A model generated the notes under the pieces. That model ran no database searches and was not told the DNA's origin. It saw only the letters and a program-made list of their open reading frames with translations. This document shows, piece by piece, positions 16,765 to 26,388 of a stretch of 64,000 nucleotides of DNA. This DNA is from Aquibaculum arenosum (lineage in GTDB: Bacteria; Pseudomonadota; Alphaproteobacteria; Kiloniellales; DSM-21159). The stretch spans positions 1 to 64,000 of the forward strand of contig NZ_JARHUD010000002.1 in assembly GCF_029222965.1 (NCBI RefSeq), read 5' to 3'. Each line of letters begins with the position of its first letter. Within the stretch, counting starts at the first letter, position 1. The translations under genes were made by a program, and so were the position numbers.

Positions 16765-18457
16765 ACCAGAAGGGCCGCCCTTCCGGCGCCAGAAAGCCCT
16801 CTTCCGTGACGGTCACCGGTTGCGGAATGCGTTTCCTGCGATTGGCGCGTGAGCGCAGGATGCCGTTGCGCTCCTCGGTCCAGGTCTCCGGCAAGGTCTC
16901 CACGTCACCATCGAAGCGATAATCGTCGTCGCCCTCGGTCATGGGCGTGAGATAGCCGGCCTGGTCGATGGCATCCTCGTCTTCGAGCGGCGTCTCATCG
17001 ATGCTGCGCGGCAGGAAGACCGTGCGGTCCTGCTGCAGCGTCTGGGTGACCACATGGTATTCCTGCCCGCACTCGCGGCAGAAGCGGGTGGGATAGAGAC
17101 GCACGCCCGGCGCCTTGGGGTCCTCGAGCTGACCATCCAGCAACACACGCCGCGGCGGCGGTTTCAGCGTGGTGTAGACCTCCCCCGCACCGGAGATGAA
17201 GCGGTGCAGCTTGAAGGCCAGAAAGGCCTGCTCGCTCTCGCCACCACGCTGGTGCTCGGGCAGGCTGACCTGGGTGAGGAACCGGGCAAGCTCCTCGCTG
17301 CAGACCTCCACGTCCAGCTTGCTGGCGTCCGCGAGCTTCTGCGCCGCCTCGCCAAAGGGAATGGGCGGGCGCCGCGTCAAGATGAGCCCATCGTCCAACC
17401 CCAGCGCCAGCTCCACCCAGACCGCAAGCGGGTGATGCTTCAGCTCGTCATTGGTCAGATGCTCGGGCAAGGGCGCGGCCAGCACCTCCGGCAGCCGGGG
17501 CGTCACGCTGTCCAGAGACAGCTCGTCGTGCGTTGCCCGCTGGAGAGACTCGTCGATCACCGCATCAGCCCCCACGGGCACACCGAAGAGCCGGGATGCC
17601 ACCTCGGCAACGGCACGGGCGCGGCTCTCCTCGCTGCCTTCGCTGGCCATGGTGGCCGAGGTGCCGATGCAGATTGGCGCGCGATCGGGCGTGCAACGCG
17701 CGCGCAAGCGGCGGACAAGGATCGCGACATCGGCGCCCTGTCGCCCGCGGTAGGTGTGGAGCTCATCCAAGACGATGAACTCCAGGCCCTTGGCGTTCTC
17801 CACCACGTGCTTGTCGACCTCGTCCTGCCGCGTCAGCAGCAGCTCGGCCATCATGAAGTTGGTGAGCAGGATGTCCGGCGGGTCTTTTGCGATCGCCTTG
17901 CGTTCGTCCTGACTCTCCTGGCCCGTGTAACGCTTGACCGTGGGCTGAAGGTCCTCCGGCAGGCCGGACTGGCTAATGAACTTGGTGATCTCCTCGATCT
18001 GGCTGTTGGCTAGGGCGTTCATTGGGTAGACGATGATCGCGCGCGTGCGCTTCCCCTGCCCCGCCTTGCGCGCCCGGACGATGGCATCGACGATGGGAAT
18101 GAAGAAACAGAGCGACTTGCCGGAGCCTGTGCCCGTGGTGACCACGTAACTGTCCCCGGCCTGCGCCTTGGAAAGCGCCTGGCCCTGGTGGACGTGCAAG
18201 CGCAATGGCCCATTGCTGAAGCGGAAGATGCTGGCCGTCGCCTCGTCCAACGTCCCGTCCGCTACAAGGCCTTCAACCCACGGCCCAGGCTGATAGCGCG
18301 GGTTGAGCGACAGCAGTGCATCCGGCCAGAAACGACCCTCGGCATACTCCCGCTTGATGGCGGCGTCGAGATCGGGCGCGTGGATCGTGCTGAAAGAGCG
18401 CGAAAAACGCTCATAGTTGTCAATCAAATGCCGATCGAACTGAAACGCCCGCATCAC
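16613..18457 (-). pseudogene. DEAD/DEAH-box helicase, N-terminal half, split by ICE insertion
   Basis: Superfamily 2 helicase of the large defence-associated type that usually ends in a DUF1998 zinc domain. Walker A TTGTGSGKS is at residues 107-115, motif II DELH at 231-234 and motif III SAT at 267-269. Cysteine pairs CRECGQEYH and FCTRCW follow. True helicase sequence stops at about residue 598 (LTAEGR), where intact relatives go on with a conserved SSATT; here it runs into ICE sequence (AISVQNSERR) and stops. The second RecA domain and the C-terminus, usually several hundred residues, are missing and should be found at the other ICE end. It is divergent from the SbcD/SbcC-like pair. Confidence 0.85.
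16655..16670. other. ICE right attachment junction (inside helicase gene)
   Basis: Left of about 16661 the sequence is the recombinase 3' end; right of it the minus strand reads in frame as helicase (LAGLTAEGR). The transition lies within the AscI-like palindrome GGCGCGCC at 16661-16668. Serine integrases exchange at a 2-bp core, which should lie here; the exact bases need the other junction or an empty site. Confidence 0.75.
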
Positions 18458-18732
18458 ACGCCCTCCCCACGCACCGCCTTCTTGGCAGCAGAGTGGTTGC
18501 TCACCGGGCGTTGCTCAACCACAAGGCGGGAAATAGGCGAACACGCAAATAGCATCACGCATTATCAGACGGGCGATCTTCGCGGGGAGCAGAACACCGA
18601 AGCCAAGGGACAACGGGCGTGGTTCTAAAACAAACCCTATGCAATCAGAATTTGGCTGCACACCCAAGAGTTCGTGTCCTAGAGTGATCAACTGTGAGGC
18701 GCATTGCGACGCCTGGAAACGAGGTCCATAGA

Positions 18733-19959
18733 TTGATCAAAATTCTCCATACAGCCGACGTCCACCTCGACTCACCGCTGAAGTCGCTCGCCTTGCGGGA
18801 CGAAGAGTTGCGCAGCCGGGTGCAGACGGCGACGCGCACCGCTTTCTCGCGCATCGTGGATGCTGCGCTCGCCGAGGGTGTCTCCGCACTTCTGATCGCG
18901 GGCGACCTGTTCGACGGTGCCGAACGCAGCGCACGCACTGCGGCATTCCTCACGTCTGAGCTTGATCGCCTGCGGGCGCGCGGCATTCAGGTGTTCTACG
19001 TCAAGGGCAACCACGATGCCGAGAACCCGATAACCGGTGAACTCAGTCTGCCCGATAACGTGCACGTTTTCGACGGGCGCGGAGGCAAGGTCCAGCTTGC
19101 GGATGATGTTTGGATACACGGCGTCAGCTTTGGCGGACGCCAGGCAATGGACAGCCTGCTTCCCAAGTATCCAGCGCCAGTCGCCGGTGCCGTAAATATC
19201 GGCGTGCTCCACACCTCGCTGACAGGCGCGAAGGGTCACGACCCCTATGCTCCCTGCTCGGTGGGTGACCTGCGCGCGCACGGTTTCGACTACTGGGCGC
19301 TGGGCCATGTGCACCGTCGTCAGATCCATTCGGAAGCCCCCTGGATCGTTATGCCCGGAACGCCCCAAGGCCGCGATATTGGCGATGCAGGACCGAAATC
19401 CGCCACGCTCATAACCATTGATCAGCAGATAAGGATTGAGGAAGTCCCAACCTCTGTCATCGAATTCGTTGAAGTCGAGCTTTCGGCATCGGAAGCCGAT
19501 GCCGATGACGCGCTCCGCGATCTGATGCGCGCGCGACTGCGCGAACTCAGCGAAAGCTTGACCTCCGATCTCGGCATCGTGCGCCTGGTGCTCACCGGAG
19601 ACACGGAACGCCGTTGGCAGATATTGCGCGATCGGGATGTCTGGACCGAAACCGCCGCTCGGATCGCCCGCGAGACCGACCGGCTCTGGCTGGACAAGCT
19701 CGTGATCGACTTGTCTGACAGCAAAGCTCCAAGCCAGGGCGCAACCGACGAGCTGGCCCGGATCATGGAAGCCATCCGGCAAGAGCCCGGATTTGCCCAG
19801 CGGTGCAGCGGAACCCTGGAAGAGGTGCTCGGTGAACTGCCGCCACAGCAGCGAAAAGCGCTGGCGCCAGACGAACAGGCGCTGACGACGCTGAGCGAAC
19901 GTCTTTCCGAGAACGGCGCGAAGCGGGTGCTGGCCCGCATGAAAGGCAGTGCCGACTGA
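18733..19959 (+). CDS. SbcD/YhaO-like metallophosphoesterase (DNA nuclease)
   Basis: A 408-residue Mre11/SbcD-type nuclease. Metal-binding motifs are all present: TADVHLDSP (Asp9, His11), AGDLFDG (Asp58), KGNHDAEN (Asn93, His94), VLHTSL and ALGHVHRRQ. TTG 18733 is preferred because relatives begin at MIKILHTAD and GAGG lies nine bases upstream; GTG 18694 is an alternative adding 13 residues. The stop overlaps the ATG of the ATPase (TGATG). Together they should form an Mre11-Rad50-like complex cutting DNA ends or hairpins. The island context suggests defence rather than housekeeping repair. Confidence 0.88.
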   Translation: MIKILHTADVHLDSPLKSLALRDEELRSRVQTATRTAFSRIVDAALAEGVSALLIAGDLFDGAERSARTAAFLTSELDRLRARGIQVFYVKGNHDAENPITGELSLPDNVHVFDGRGGKVQLADDVWIHGVSFGGRQAMDSLLPKYPAPVAGAVNIGVLHTSLTGAKGHDPYAPCSVGDLRAHGFDYWALGHVHRRQIHSEAPWIVMPGTPQGRDIGDAGPKSATLITIDQQIRIEEVPTSVIEFVEVELSASEADADDALRDLMRARLRELSESLTSDLGIVRLVLTGDTERRWQILRDRDVWTETAARIARETDRLWLDKLVIDLSDSKAPSQGATDELARIMEAIRQEPGFAQRCSGTLEEVLGELPPQQRKALAPDEQALTTLSERLSENGAKRVLARMKGSAD

Positions 19960-22900
19960 TGCGAATAAACGAGCTTTCTTTCGACCTCTTTGGACATTTT
20001 TCCGCCAAGTCCTTTAATTTCGGTAAAGGCGGACAATCGGATTTTCACATCATCCACGGCCCGAACGAGTCCGGGAAGACAACAACCATGGAGGGTTTTC
20101 TTCGGCTACTCTATGGCTTCCCACTTCGCGAGCCATACGACTTCAAGCACCAACGCAAGAACCTCTGCGTAAGTGGCGTCCTGGAAATGGAGGGCCCGGC
20201 AACTCGCTTCAAACGCCTGTCGACGCGCGCCGCCAATCTCTTGGATGCGTCGGGCAAGCCAGTTCCGGAGCAGGCGCTTGCTGCGCACCTCGGGGGCCTC
20301 TCTGAGGAGGATTACCGCAGTCTTCTCTGCCTTGACGACGACACCATCGAAAAGGGCGGCGAGGATATAGCCAATGCCCGCGGTGACATCGGGCGCTTGT
20401 TGTTCTCTGCGGCGGCCGGCATCTCCGATCTCAACGCGGTGCTCGAGCAGATTCGAGACGAGACCCAGACCCTCTACCGCAAGCGCGCAAGCACCACCCG
20501 CCTCGCCGAACTGAAGCGGGAGCTGCGCGCGGTCGAGGAGCGGATTCGAGACACGGATGTGTCAGCCAGCGCCTTGCGCAAGCTGAAGCTCACCTTTCAA
20601 GCGGCGGAACGTGAAGAAGCGGCTGCCAGAAAGGAGCGCGACAGGCTGCGCCGCCAGAGAGCGGAGGTCGCCGCCCTCAGCCGATCTCTGCCACTCCTTA
20701 CAGAGCATGACCGCCTGGCGGAGGAAATCGCGGGCTACACCGATTATCCGGAACGGATCGACATCAATCCCGAGGATCTCATCACGCTGAAGACGGATCA
20801 GGTGAAACTCGAGGCAGAGATTGCCCGACTGAAGAGCGAGGTTCACGCAGCAGAGACGGAGTTCGCGGAGATCGAGGTGGACGCCGAACAACTGTCGCTC
20901 GGTGACGCGTTGGACAGGCTCGATGAACTGCGCAGCCGCATGACCACGGCGGGCCTGGATCTTCCGCGCCGCAAGCGGACGCTCGAAGAGGCTCAATCGG
21001 ACATGATCCGGACAGCGCGGGAGCTGGGCACGAGCGATGACGCCTGCCTGAGCGGCCTTGTGCGAACCGCCGTCGATATCGAGACGCTTGAGAAAGCCCG
21101 GGAAGCCATGCGCGACGCCGCCTCGGCACGCGAGGCGGAGCAGCGGGAAGTCGCCGCCTTGCAGCAGCAGGTCGAAGCGGCCCGGAAAGCATGTAACGCG
21201 CTATCGTCCAAGGCACCGCGACAAAGCGGTCTGATCGAGCTGCTCGCCCGATACGAAGTCGATAGCTTGGCGGCGGCCTTTGCGAAAGCACATGCCTCGC
21301 TGGCGGGCGCCGAAGAACAGCTCGAGGAAGCGCTGGCAGCGCTCTCCACTCCAGACGCGGCTTTCACACGAGTGCCTGCCTGCCCAATGGATCCGGCCAC
21401 AGCGCAGGAGCTCGCCGAGGAGCATACCCGTCTGACGGAAGAAGCGAACCGGGCCAGCGATGCCCTGGCGCGCTATCGCGAAGAGGAAAAGGTCAAATCC
21501 AGTCAGATCGCCGACCTCGAGGCGAGCATGGGCGTTGCCGGCGAGGAAGATGCCGAGGCGGCGCGGAATCTGCGCGACTCCCTGTGGCGAGCCCATCGCG
21601 AAACCCTCACCATCGAAAGTGCGGACGCCTTTGAACCGGCGATGGCAAGGGTCGACGACATCGCAGCGTCTCGGTTCGGGCATGCACGCGAGCTCGGCCA
21701 ACTGCGGCAGTTGAAGCAGGCTCACATAGAGGCTGAAACGCGCGTTGCCGGCGCCGACGACCATCTCAATGACCTCAAGAAACACCTGGGCGAACTTGAG
21801 GAACGCGCAGCCGAGGCCGGGAAGGCCGTCGGCCTCCGGGACATGACGCCTTCCAAATTGGCGCACTGGTCGGAGAAGCACCGCTCAGCGCAGGAAGTCC
21901 AGCGAAAGCTCGATCAGCTGACCCGACAGCACCAGCCCGTGCTGGACAAGGCCGATGGGCTGCTGAAGGCGTTGTGTCCTCTGCTTGAACTGGAGGCGCC
22001 CTCCTTCGACAGTGCCGTGGCCGCAGCCCGGCGTCTGGCGGACGCGGAGCGCACACATCGCGAGGAGGTCCGATCGGCCTCGGATACGCTGGCCAATCTG
22101 GAAAGCAATCTGGAGCGCCGCCAGGCCGCGCTTGCAGATCTGACTGCGGCGGCAAGCGAGGCGGCCGCGGCCTGGGCAGAGGCGGTCGAAAGCATGTTCG
22201 ACGGCGCACTCGATCCCGACGTGTTGAGCGCTGCGCTTGCAAAGCTGCGCGATCTGCGCGAGCAGGATGAGCGGCGACGGCAGGCGGAGCGGCAGGTTTC
22301 AGCCATGGAGGGCGATCAACGCCAGTTCACCGAAGCCATGGAGGAACTGGGCGGCCAGCACGGCATTGCGTGTGATGACCCGCTGGAAACCTTTGCCCGA
22401 CTGCAGGGCCTTGCGGCGCGGGCCGCGAGCGACCGGGACCGCTCGGCCCAGCTTGCCGAAAGAATCGCAACGGACTCCGAGCGCCTGCAGCAGGCGCAAC
22501 GTCAGCGACAGGACATAGACAGGCACGTTCGCGAATACGGCACTCTGTTTCCGGACAGCGTCGACACCAGCACGCTGGATGCCCTGCGCGTAGCGGTCGG
22601 AAAGGCGGTCGAGATCATTGAGGCGCGCAAACACACGGCCAGCCTCGGCAATCAGATCCTGTCAGAGCTCTCCGTCGCCGACATGGATGCGGCCCGCGAA
22701 CGCCTCCAGGATACGACCCTTGCGGAACTGGAGGGGCGGGCCGCTTCACTCGAAACGGATCTGGAACGCGCGGAGACACACCTTTCCGAAACGACGGTGG
22801 CACGCGCGACCGCAGCGCATGAACTGGCAGCGGTCACCGGCGACGCGGATGTGGCCGCCCTCGTCGAGCGCAAAGCAACGCTGCAGCTACAGATCGAAGA

Positions 22901-23384
22901 GACGGCCCTTGAGTACCTCGAGCTCGACCTTGGTCTTGCCCTCGCGGAGGAGGCCATTCGCCGCTATCGCGACAAGCATCGCAGCGAGATGATGGAAGCA
23001 ACCGAACGTGCATTCTCCGAACTCACCAACGGCGCTTATGAACGTCTGACGACGCAGCCCAAGGACGCTTCGGAAATCCTGCTCGCGATGGACGCAAGCG
23101 GCACGGCCAAACAGGTCGGCGACATGTCAAAGGGCACGCGGTTTCAGCTCTATCTCGCGCTGCGTGCCGCGGCCTACGAACAAATGGTGTCCCAGGGCAT
23201 TCGCCTGCCCTTCTTCTGCGACGACGTGTTCGAAACCTTCGACGAGGACAGAACCCGCGCTGCCTGCATCTTGATGGAACGGATCGGTCGATCCGGCCAG
23301 GCCATCTACCTGACTCACCATCGTCACGTGGTCGATATCGCCCGGGAGGTGTGCAGCGTCCAGCCGACCGTGCACACGCTGTAG
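19959..23384 (+). CDS. SbcC/YhaN-like AAA ATPase with long coiled coil
   Basis: A 1141-residue Rad50/SMC-type ATPase. Walker A GPNESGKTTT is at about residues 34-43. Long Glu/Ala/Arg-rich coiled coils fill about 170-1000. The signature MSKGTRFQLYLALR is near 1055-1068 and Walker B FFCDDVFETFDED near 1083-1095, followed by the His switch THHRH. No zinc-hook CxxC is evident in the middle, as in the YhaN subgroup. The ATP head would gate the preceding nuclease. It is translationally coupled to that gene and intact. Confidence 0.9.
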   Translation: MRINELSFDLFGHFSAKSFNFGKGGQSDFHIIHGPNESGKTTTMEGFLRLLYGFPLREPYDFKHQRKNLCVSGVLEMEGPATRFKRLSTRAANLLDASGKPVPEQALAAHLGGLSEEDYRSLLCLDDDTIEKGGEDIANARGDIGRLLFSAAAGISDLNAVLEQIRDETQTLYRKRASTTRLAELKRELRAVEERIRDTDVSASALRKLKLTFQAAEREEAAARKERDRLRRQRAEVAALSRSLPLLTEHDRLAEEIAGYTDYPERIDINPEDLITLKTDQVKLEAEIARLKSEVHAAETEFAEIEVDAEQLSLGDALDRLDELRSRMTTAGLDLPRRKRTLEEAQSDMIRTARELGTSDDACLSGLVRTAVDIETLEKAREAMRDAASAREAEQREVAALQQQVEAARKACNALSSKAPRQSGLIELLARYEVDSLAAAFAKAHASLAGAEEQLEEALAALSTPDAAFTRVPACPMDPATAQELAEEHTRLTEEANRASDALARYREEEKVKSSQIADLEASMGVAGEEDAEAARNLRDSLWRAHRETLTIESADAFEPAMARVDDIAASRFGHARELGQLRQLKQAHIEAETRVAGADDHLNDLKKHLGELEERAAEAGKAVGLRDMTPSKLAHWSEKHRSAQEVQRKLDQLTRQHQPVLDKADGLLKALCPLLELEAPSFDSAVAAARRLADAERTHREEVRSASDTLANLESNLERRQAALADLTAAASEAAAAWAEAVESMFDGALDPDVLSAALAKLRDLREQDERRRQAERQVSAMEGDQRQFTEAMEELGGQHGIACDDPLETFARLQGLAARAASDRDRSAQLAERIATDSERLQQAQRQRQDIDRHVREYGTLFPDSVDTSTLDALRVAVGKAVEIIEARKHTASLGNQILSELSVADMDAARERLQDTTLAELEGRAASLETDLERAETHLSETTVARATAAHELAAVTGDADVAALVERKATLQLQIEETALEYLELDLGLALAEEAIRRYRDKHRSEMMEATERAFSELTNGAYERLTTQPKDASEILLAMDASGTAKQVGDMSKGTRFQLYLALRAAAYEQMVSQGIRLPFFCDDVFETFDEDRTRAACILMERIGRSGQAIYLTHHRHVVDIAREVCSVQPTVHTL

Positions 23385-23397
23385 CGGCCGGCTGGTC

Positions 23398-24321
23398 TCA
23401 CCCGTGCTTCCTGTACTGCCACTCCGGCGGGCTGCGGTGGTTGAAGTAGTGGTTGCCCAGCAGGTCGCATTCCCACTCGTAGCGGCAGTTCTTCGAGAAG
23501 GGCGACCTACCTTTCTTGTAGAAGATCGACAAGCCCTCGATGTGGCGAAAGGTCTTGAGGTGCTGGGCGACGCGTTTGCGGATGAGATCGCTTTCGCCGA
23601 AGTAGAGGAAATCACCGAGCGCCGGGTCGAAGAGACCGTAGACTCCCGGCGCCTGCGGCAGGCTGGTCAGCGCCTCGTCCGCTGCAACGCTGCCGCTCCA
23701 CCAGGGTGCCTCGGCGATCGGACCATCGGTCCAGAGCAGCGGCGCCTGCTTGTCGGAAATGACGGATGCCAACTCATCGGCTGACAGCGGCTCGGTCTTG
23801 CGGCCTCGCCGTCCTTTTGCCTTCGCGCCGATCCAGGTTGGCGTCGGCGCGCGGAATCCGGGATAGAAGCGCGCATAGTTGATCGGCGTCGAGCGCCCGG
23901 TCTGAACGCGGTGCAGCCAGAGGAGCAGGTCCTCATGCCCGCGCAGGTGCCGCTTGTCGCCCGGCAGGGAGGCGCAGGAGAACTCGAAGCTCTTGCCGTC
24001 GCGCGTGAGCAGGAGCCAGAAGTAGGCTGCGGCCACGTGCGGATCGGCGAAGGGGCCGCCTTCCCGCGCCAACTCGCTGCGCAGCGTGCCCAGGCGGGTG
24101 CGCAGGCTTCGCGATGTTTGACCGAGGTAGCTCAAGCACGTCCCGCCGGTTTCACGAATGCGGTACACACCCGGGCCATGGGGCGCAAAGGCCTTGATTT
24201 GGCTCCTGTCCAAAGGCTGCCAGTCGCTCCACTCCAGACCGCCCCAGCCCGGGGCGCTCACGCCGCCCCAGCGCTGGATCAACGACCGGCGAAAGGCGGC
24301 GAGCGTCCCCTGTCCGCTCAC
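23398..24321 (-). CDS. Protein with two GIY-YIG nuclease-like domains
   Basis: A 307-residue protein with two GIY-YIG-like modules. The first is GPGVYRIRETGGTCLSYLGQ, then TSRSLRTRLGTL. The second is APGVYGLFDPALGDFLYFGE, then SDLIRKRVAQHL. In both, GVY and Y(L/F)G replace the G-(I/V)-Y and Y-(I/V)-G strands, with a following Arg. GTG 24321 is chosen because it overlaps the upstream stop as GTGA; an upstream in-frame GTG at 24366 would overlap that gene by 49 bases. It is the last gene of a three-gene operon. Which domain is active is unclear, and the family is not one I can name. Confidence 0.75.
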   Translation of the reverse strand: MSGQGTLAAFRRSLIQRWGGVSAPGWGGLEWSDWQPLDRSQIKAFAPHGPGVYRIRETGGTCLSYLGQTSRSLRTRLGTLRSELAREGGPFADPHVAAAYFWLLLTRDGKSFEFSCASLPGDKRHLRGHEDLLLWLHRVQTGRSTPINYARFYPGFRAPTPTWIGAKAKGRRGRKTEPLSADELASVISDKQAPLLWTDGPIAEAPWWSGSVAADEALTSLPQAPGVYGLFDPALGDFLYFGESDLIRKRVAQHLKTFRHIEGLSIFYKKGRSPFSKNCRYEWECDLLGNHYFNHRSPPEWQYRKHG

Positions 24322-25304
24322 GCGAACCACCGGATGAGGGCCTTCCCCGGCAGGCTCGCCGTCCACAGCGGTGCCTTTTCGAGGGCCTTGCGGCGCTGCG
24401 CCTCGCCCAGATGGCGTCTTGGCACCTTCCTGGCGGCGAGAGTGGTCCTCTCACTGGCGGGCAGGCGTTCGAAGTGTGAGGCGCCGACCGCCAGGCCGCC
24501 ATGCAGCGCGGCCGAGCAGGTCGCCACGCCGTGGCGTTGCCACATACCGCGCCCGGACCCGGCTCCTGACCTGGGAAAGCTGTGGATTGCGGCCAGGCCC
24601 ACCGTGAAGCCCCCGTCCTCGATCAGGTCTTGCCACCGCAACAGAGCGGCATCGCAGCGCGCGTCGAACCGGGGTGTTCCCGCACTGCTGTGTTCAGCCG
24701 GGCCACCGATGTGCTTGATCTTCGCCATGCGCGCCCTGTTCGCCTGGTAGGGCTCCGACACGCCGAACATGTCGTAGCAGGCGCACAGCAGCGCGCGCTG
24801 CCCGCTCACCAGCGTGATGCCGCGTTCGCGGGCCGCAAAATCGCTTTCATAGACGACGAGCTGCTCGGCCTCCGCGTCGGTGGGGAAAATTTTCCGCCCG
24901 AGACCGGCGACACCTTCGAGCGTCCAGGCCACGCACCACTGATCGAGGAGCGTCGACTGCCGGCGGGCGCCATCGATGCCCACGACCAGATAGGTGCCCT
25001 CCGGCAACTTCTCCGCCGCCTCGCGGCAGTCGGCAGCAAAGGGCGCCGCCTCCAGGGCCGCGCGGCGGGTGGCGAAATCCGCCGCCTCGATCCGCTCGGG
25101 CAGGTAGAAGTAGCCGCCCGGCAGCAGGACGGCGTCGGCGTGCCGTCCGGTTTCCCCCTGCTGCGCCGTGATTGCGGCGACGATCCGCTCAAGCAGCCGG
25201 GCGCGCGCCGTGTTCGTGCGCGCCTGCGTGGCCGGTTCGCCTGCGACGCAGACCGAAGCGATCAAGGCTTCGCCGTCCACGCCAAACGTGCTTTTCCTGC
25301 TCAT
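24318..25304 (-). CDS. Nitrilase-fold (carbon-nitrogen hydrolase-like) protein
   Basis: A 328-residue protein with the order of nitrilase-superfamily motifs. ADAVLLPGGYF (56-66) stands where the family has the catalytic Glu of PE. GRKIFP supplies the Lys (about 138) and LLCACYDMFG the Cys (about 176, in CYD). AIHSFPRSGAGSGR resembles the C-terminal core. The Glu position reads Gly-Gly, although E70 in a second Leu-Pro-Glu is nearby, so classical amidase chemistry is doubtful. ATG 25304 has GGAGG upstream. It is coupled to the GIY-YIG gene by GTGA. The low similarity makes this a fold-level call. Confidence 0.6.
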   Translation of the reverse strand: MSRKSTFGVDGEALIASVCVAGEPATQARTNTARARLLERIVAAITAQQGETGRHADAVLLPGGYFYLPERIEAADFATRRAALEAAPFAADCREAAEKLPEGTYLVVGIDGARRQSTLLDQWCVAWTLEGVAGLGRKIFPTDAEAEQLVVYESDFAARERGITLVSGQRALLCACYDMFGVSEPYQANRARMAKIKHIGGPAEHSSAGTPRFDARCDAALLRWQDLIEDGGFTVGLAAIHSFPRSGAGSGRGMWQRHGVATCSAALHGGLAVGASHFERLPASERTTLAARKVPRRHLGEAQRRKALEKAPLWTASLPGKALIRWFA

Positions 25305-25345
25305 GCCTGCCTCCCCCGGGGCTGTGGTATCTGTTGCGTCGAGGT

Positions 25346-25876
25346 TCAGGCCTCGATCAGGTCAAACAGCCAATCCGCTGCCTGCCAGTCTTGCTCGCGA
25401 TGCGCGAAGTGATCGAGGCGCAACAGACGCACGCCGTTGTCCACCGCCCTGATATCCCGGACGGCATCGAAGAGCGCACGATGCTCGTCCCGATGGGGCG
25501 GATCATTGTCCTTGCAGTTCCGTTCGCGGGACAGCCGCTGCCATGCCGCCACGTCGAAATGCAGCCGCTCGGCGTAGTCGCCGTAGTCCTCGAAGGACAG
25601 GGCCCGCGGCACGGTGAAGTGCTGCGCCTCATCGTACTCGATGATGATATTCGCCTTGGGAAGGTAGAAATCGACGTGAACCGCGCGCTTGCGCAGGTGG
25701 CAGTTCGCATGCCCGCGGTGGTGCTGCAGCCGCTCCTTGATCCGCTTCAAGGTCGGATGCGAATCAAGCTCCTTCGTCATCCAGGAGAAGGCGACCTCCG
25801 ACTGGCAGACTCCGTATCGCGCCTGCAACGCCGCGCGTAGGTTTTGCTTGGCAACCTTCGCAGTTTGTTTTGCCAT
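25346..25876 (-). CDS. VSR/DUF559-like PD-(D/E)XK nuclease-fold protein
   Basis: A 176-residue protein. The segment VHVDFYLPKANIIIEYDEAQ, then HFT, matches the vDFyxP...iiIExDxxxH pattern of the Vsr/DUF559 restriction-endonuclease fold, with Asp, Glu and His in place. An N-terminal basic helix (MAKQTAKVAKQNLRAALQAR) and RIKERLQHHRGHANCHL precede it. ATG 25876 is preferred over GTG 25885 because GGGGGAG lies eight bases before it. It heads the operon with the nitrilase-like and GIY-YIG genes (41-bp gap, then overlap). The substrate is unknown. Confidence 0.7.
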   Translation of the reverse strand: MAKQTAKVAKQNLRAALQARYGVCQSEVAFSWMTKELDSHPTLKRIKERLQHHRGHANCHLRKRAVHVDFYLPKANIIIEYDEAQHFTVPRALSFEDYGDYAERLHFDVAAWQRLSRERNCKDNDPPHRDEHRALFDAVRDIRAVDNGVRLLRLDHFAHREQDWQAADWLFDLIEA

Positions 25877-25952
25877 CGTCCCCACTCCCCCGCTTTGTAC
25901 TGTTCACCCCGGCGGCAGGCGCCCACATTCGTGCAACGCCGACCCACCAGGA

Positions 25953-26081
25953 TCAGGTGCGAGGCCGTTCCGGCAGCAGGCCGAACACACTGCCGGCAAT
26001 CCAGGAAGCAAACATGAGGACCAGGATGGTGCACACGAAGATGCAAACGAGCATCACGAGCGTATTCAGAATCTGCCACAT
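25953..26081 (-). CDS. Small single-pass membrane protein
   Basis: A 42-residue protein, too short for automatic confidence: MWQILNTLVMLVCIFVCTIL forms one transmembrane helix, followed by a short polar tail LLPERPRT. A GGGAGGAAAGGG stretch precedes ATG 26081. It lies 76 bp upstream of the endonuclease-like gene on the same strand. Small membrane proteins are common in defence loci, but this could also be a chance frame. Confidence 0.45.
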   Translation of the reverse strand: MWQILNTLVMLVCIFVCTILVLMFASWIAGSVFGLLPERPRT

Positions 26082-26388
26082 CGCCCTTTCCTCCCTTGCC
26101 TCTGTGATACCGACGGCAGGGCGGGCCGCCCCTCCCAATCCCACCAGGGCTCTGATGAGCCCTGCCGGTCACGCGCAAATCTGCACGACAGAATAACACC
26201 CAAACGTGCAGATGCACTTGCTAATTCACCGCCTCTTCCGCCCTGAACCTGAAGCGATAATGCGCCAACGGTAGTTCGATCATACGCCTTGCTCCCCTCC
26301 CCCAGAACTTCCCGACCTTCGCGCACCCTGAGGCCACCGCGCAACGCAGGAGTTGAAGTGCCTGAACCATTACAGTCAGTATGACAGC
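26082..26388. other. Divergent intergenic region upstream of the WYL gene
   Basis: These 307 bases separate the minus-strand operon from the WYL regulator and must hold promoters for both. No gene is supportable. A short inverted repeat GTGCA-GA-TGCAC near 26204-26215 and the sequence around 26373-26390 (CAGTCAGTATGACAG, partly symmetric) are possible regulator sites, but neither is strong. Confidence 0.4.

Noticed and set aside
17054-18013. 319-codon plus-strand frame
   Set aside because: Antisense to the helicase motifs, which are unmistakable on the minus strand.
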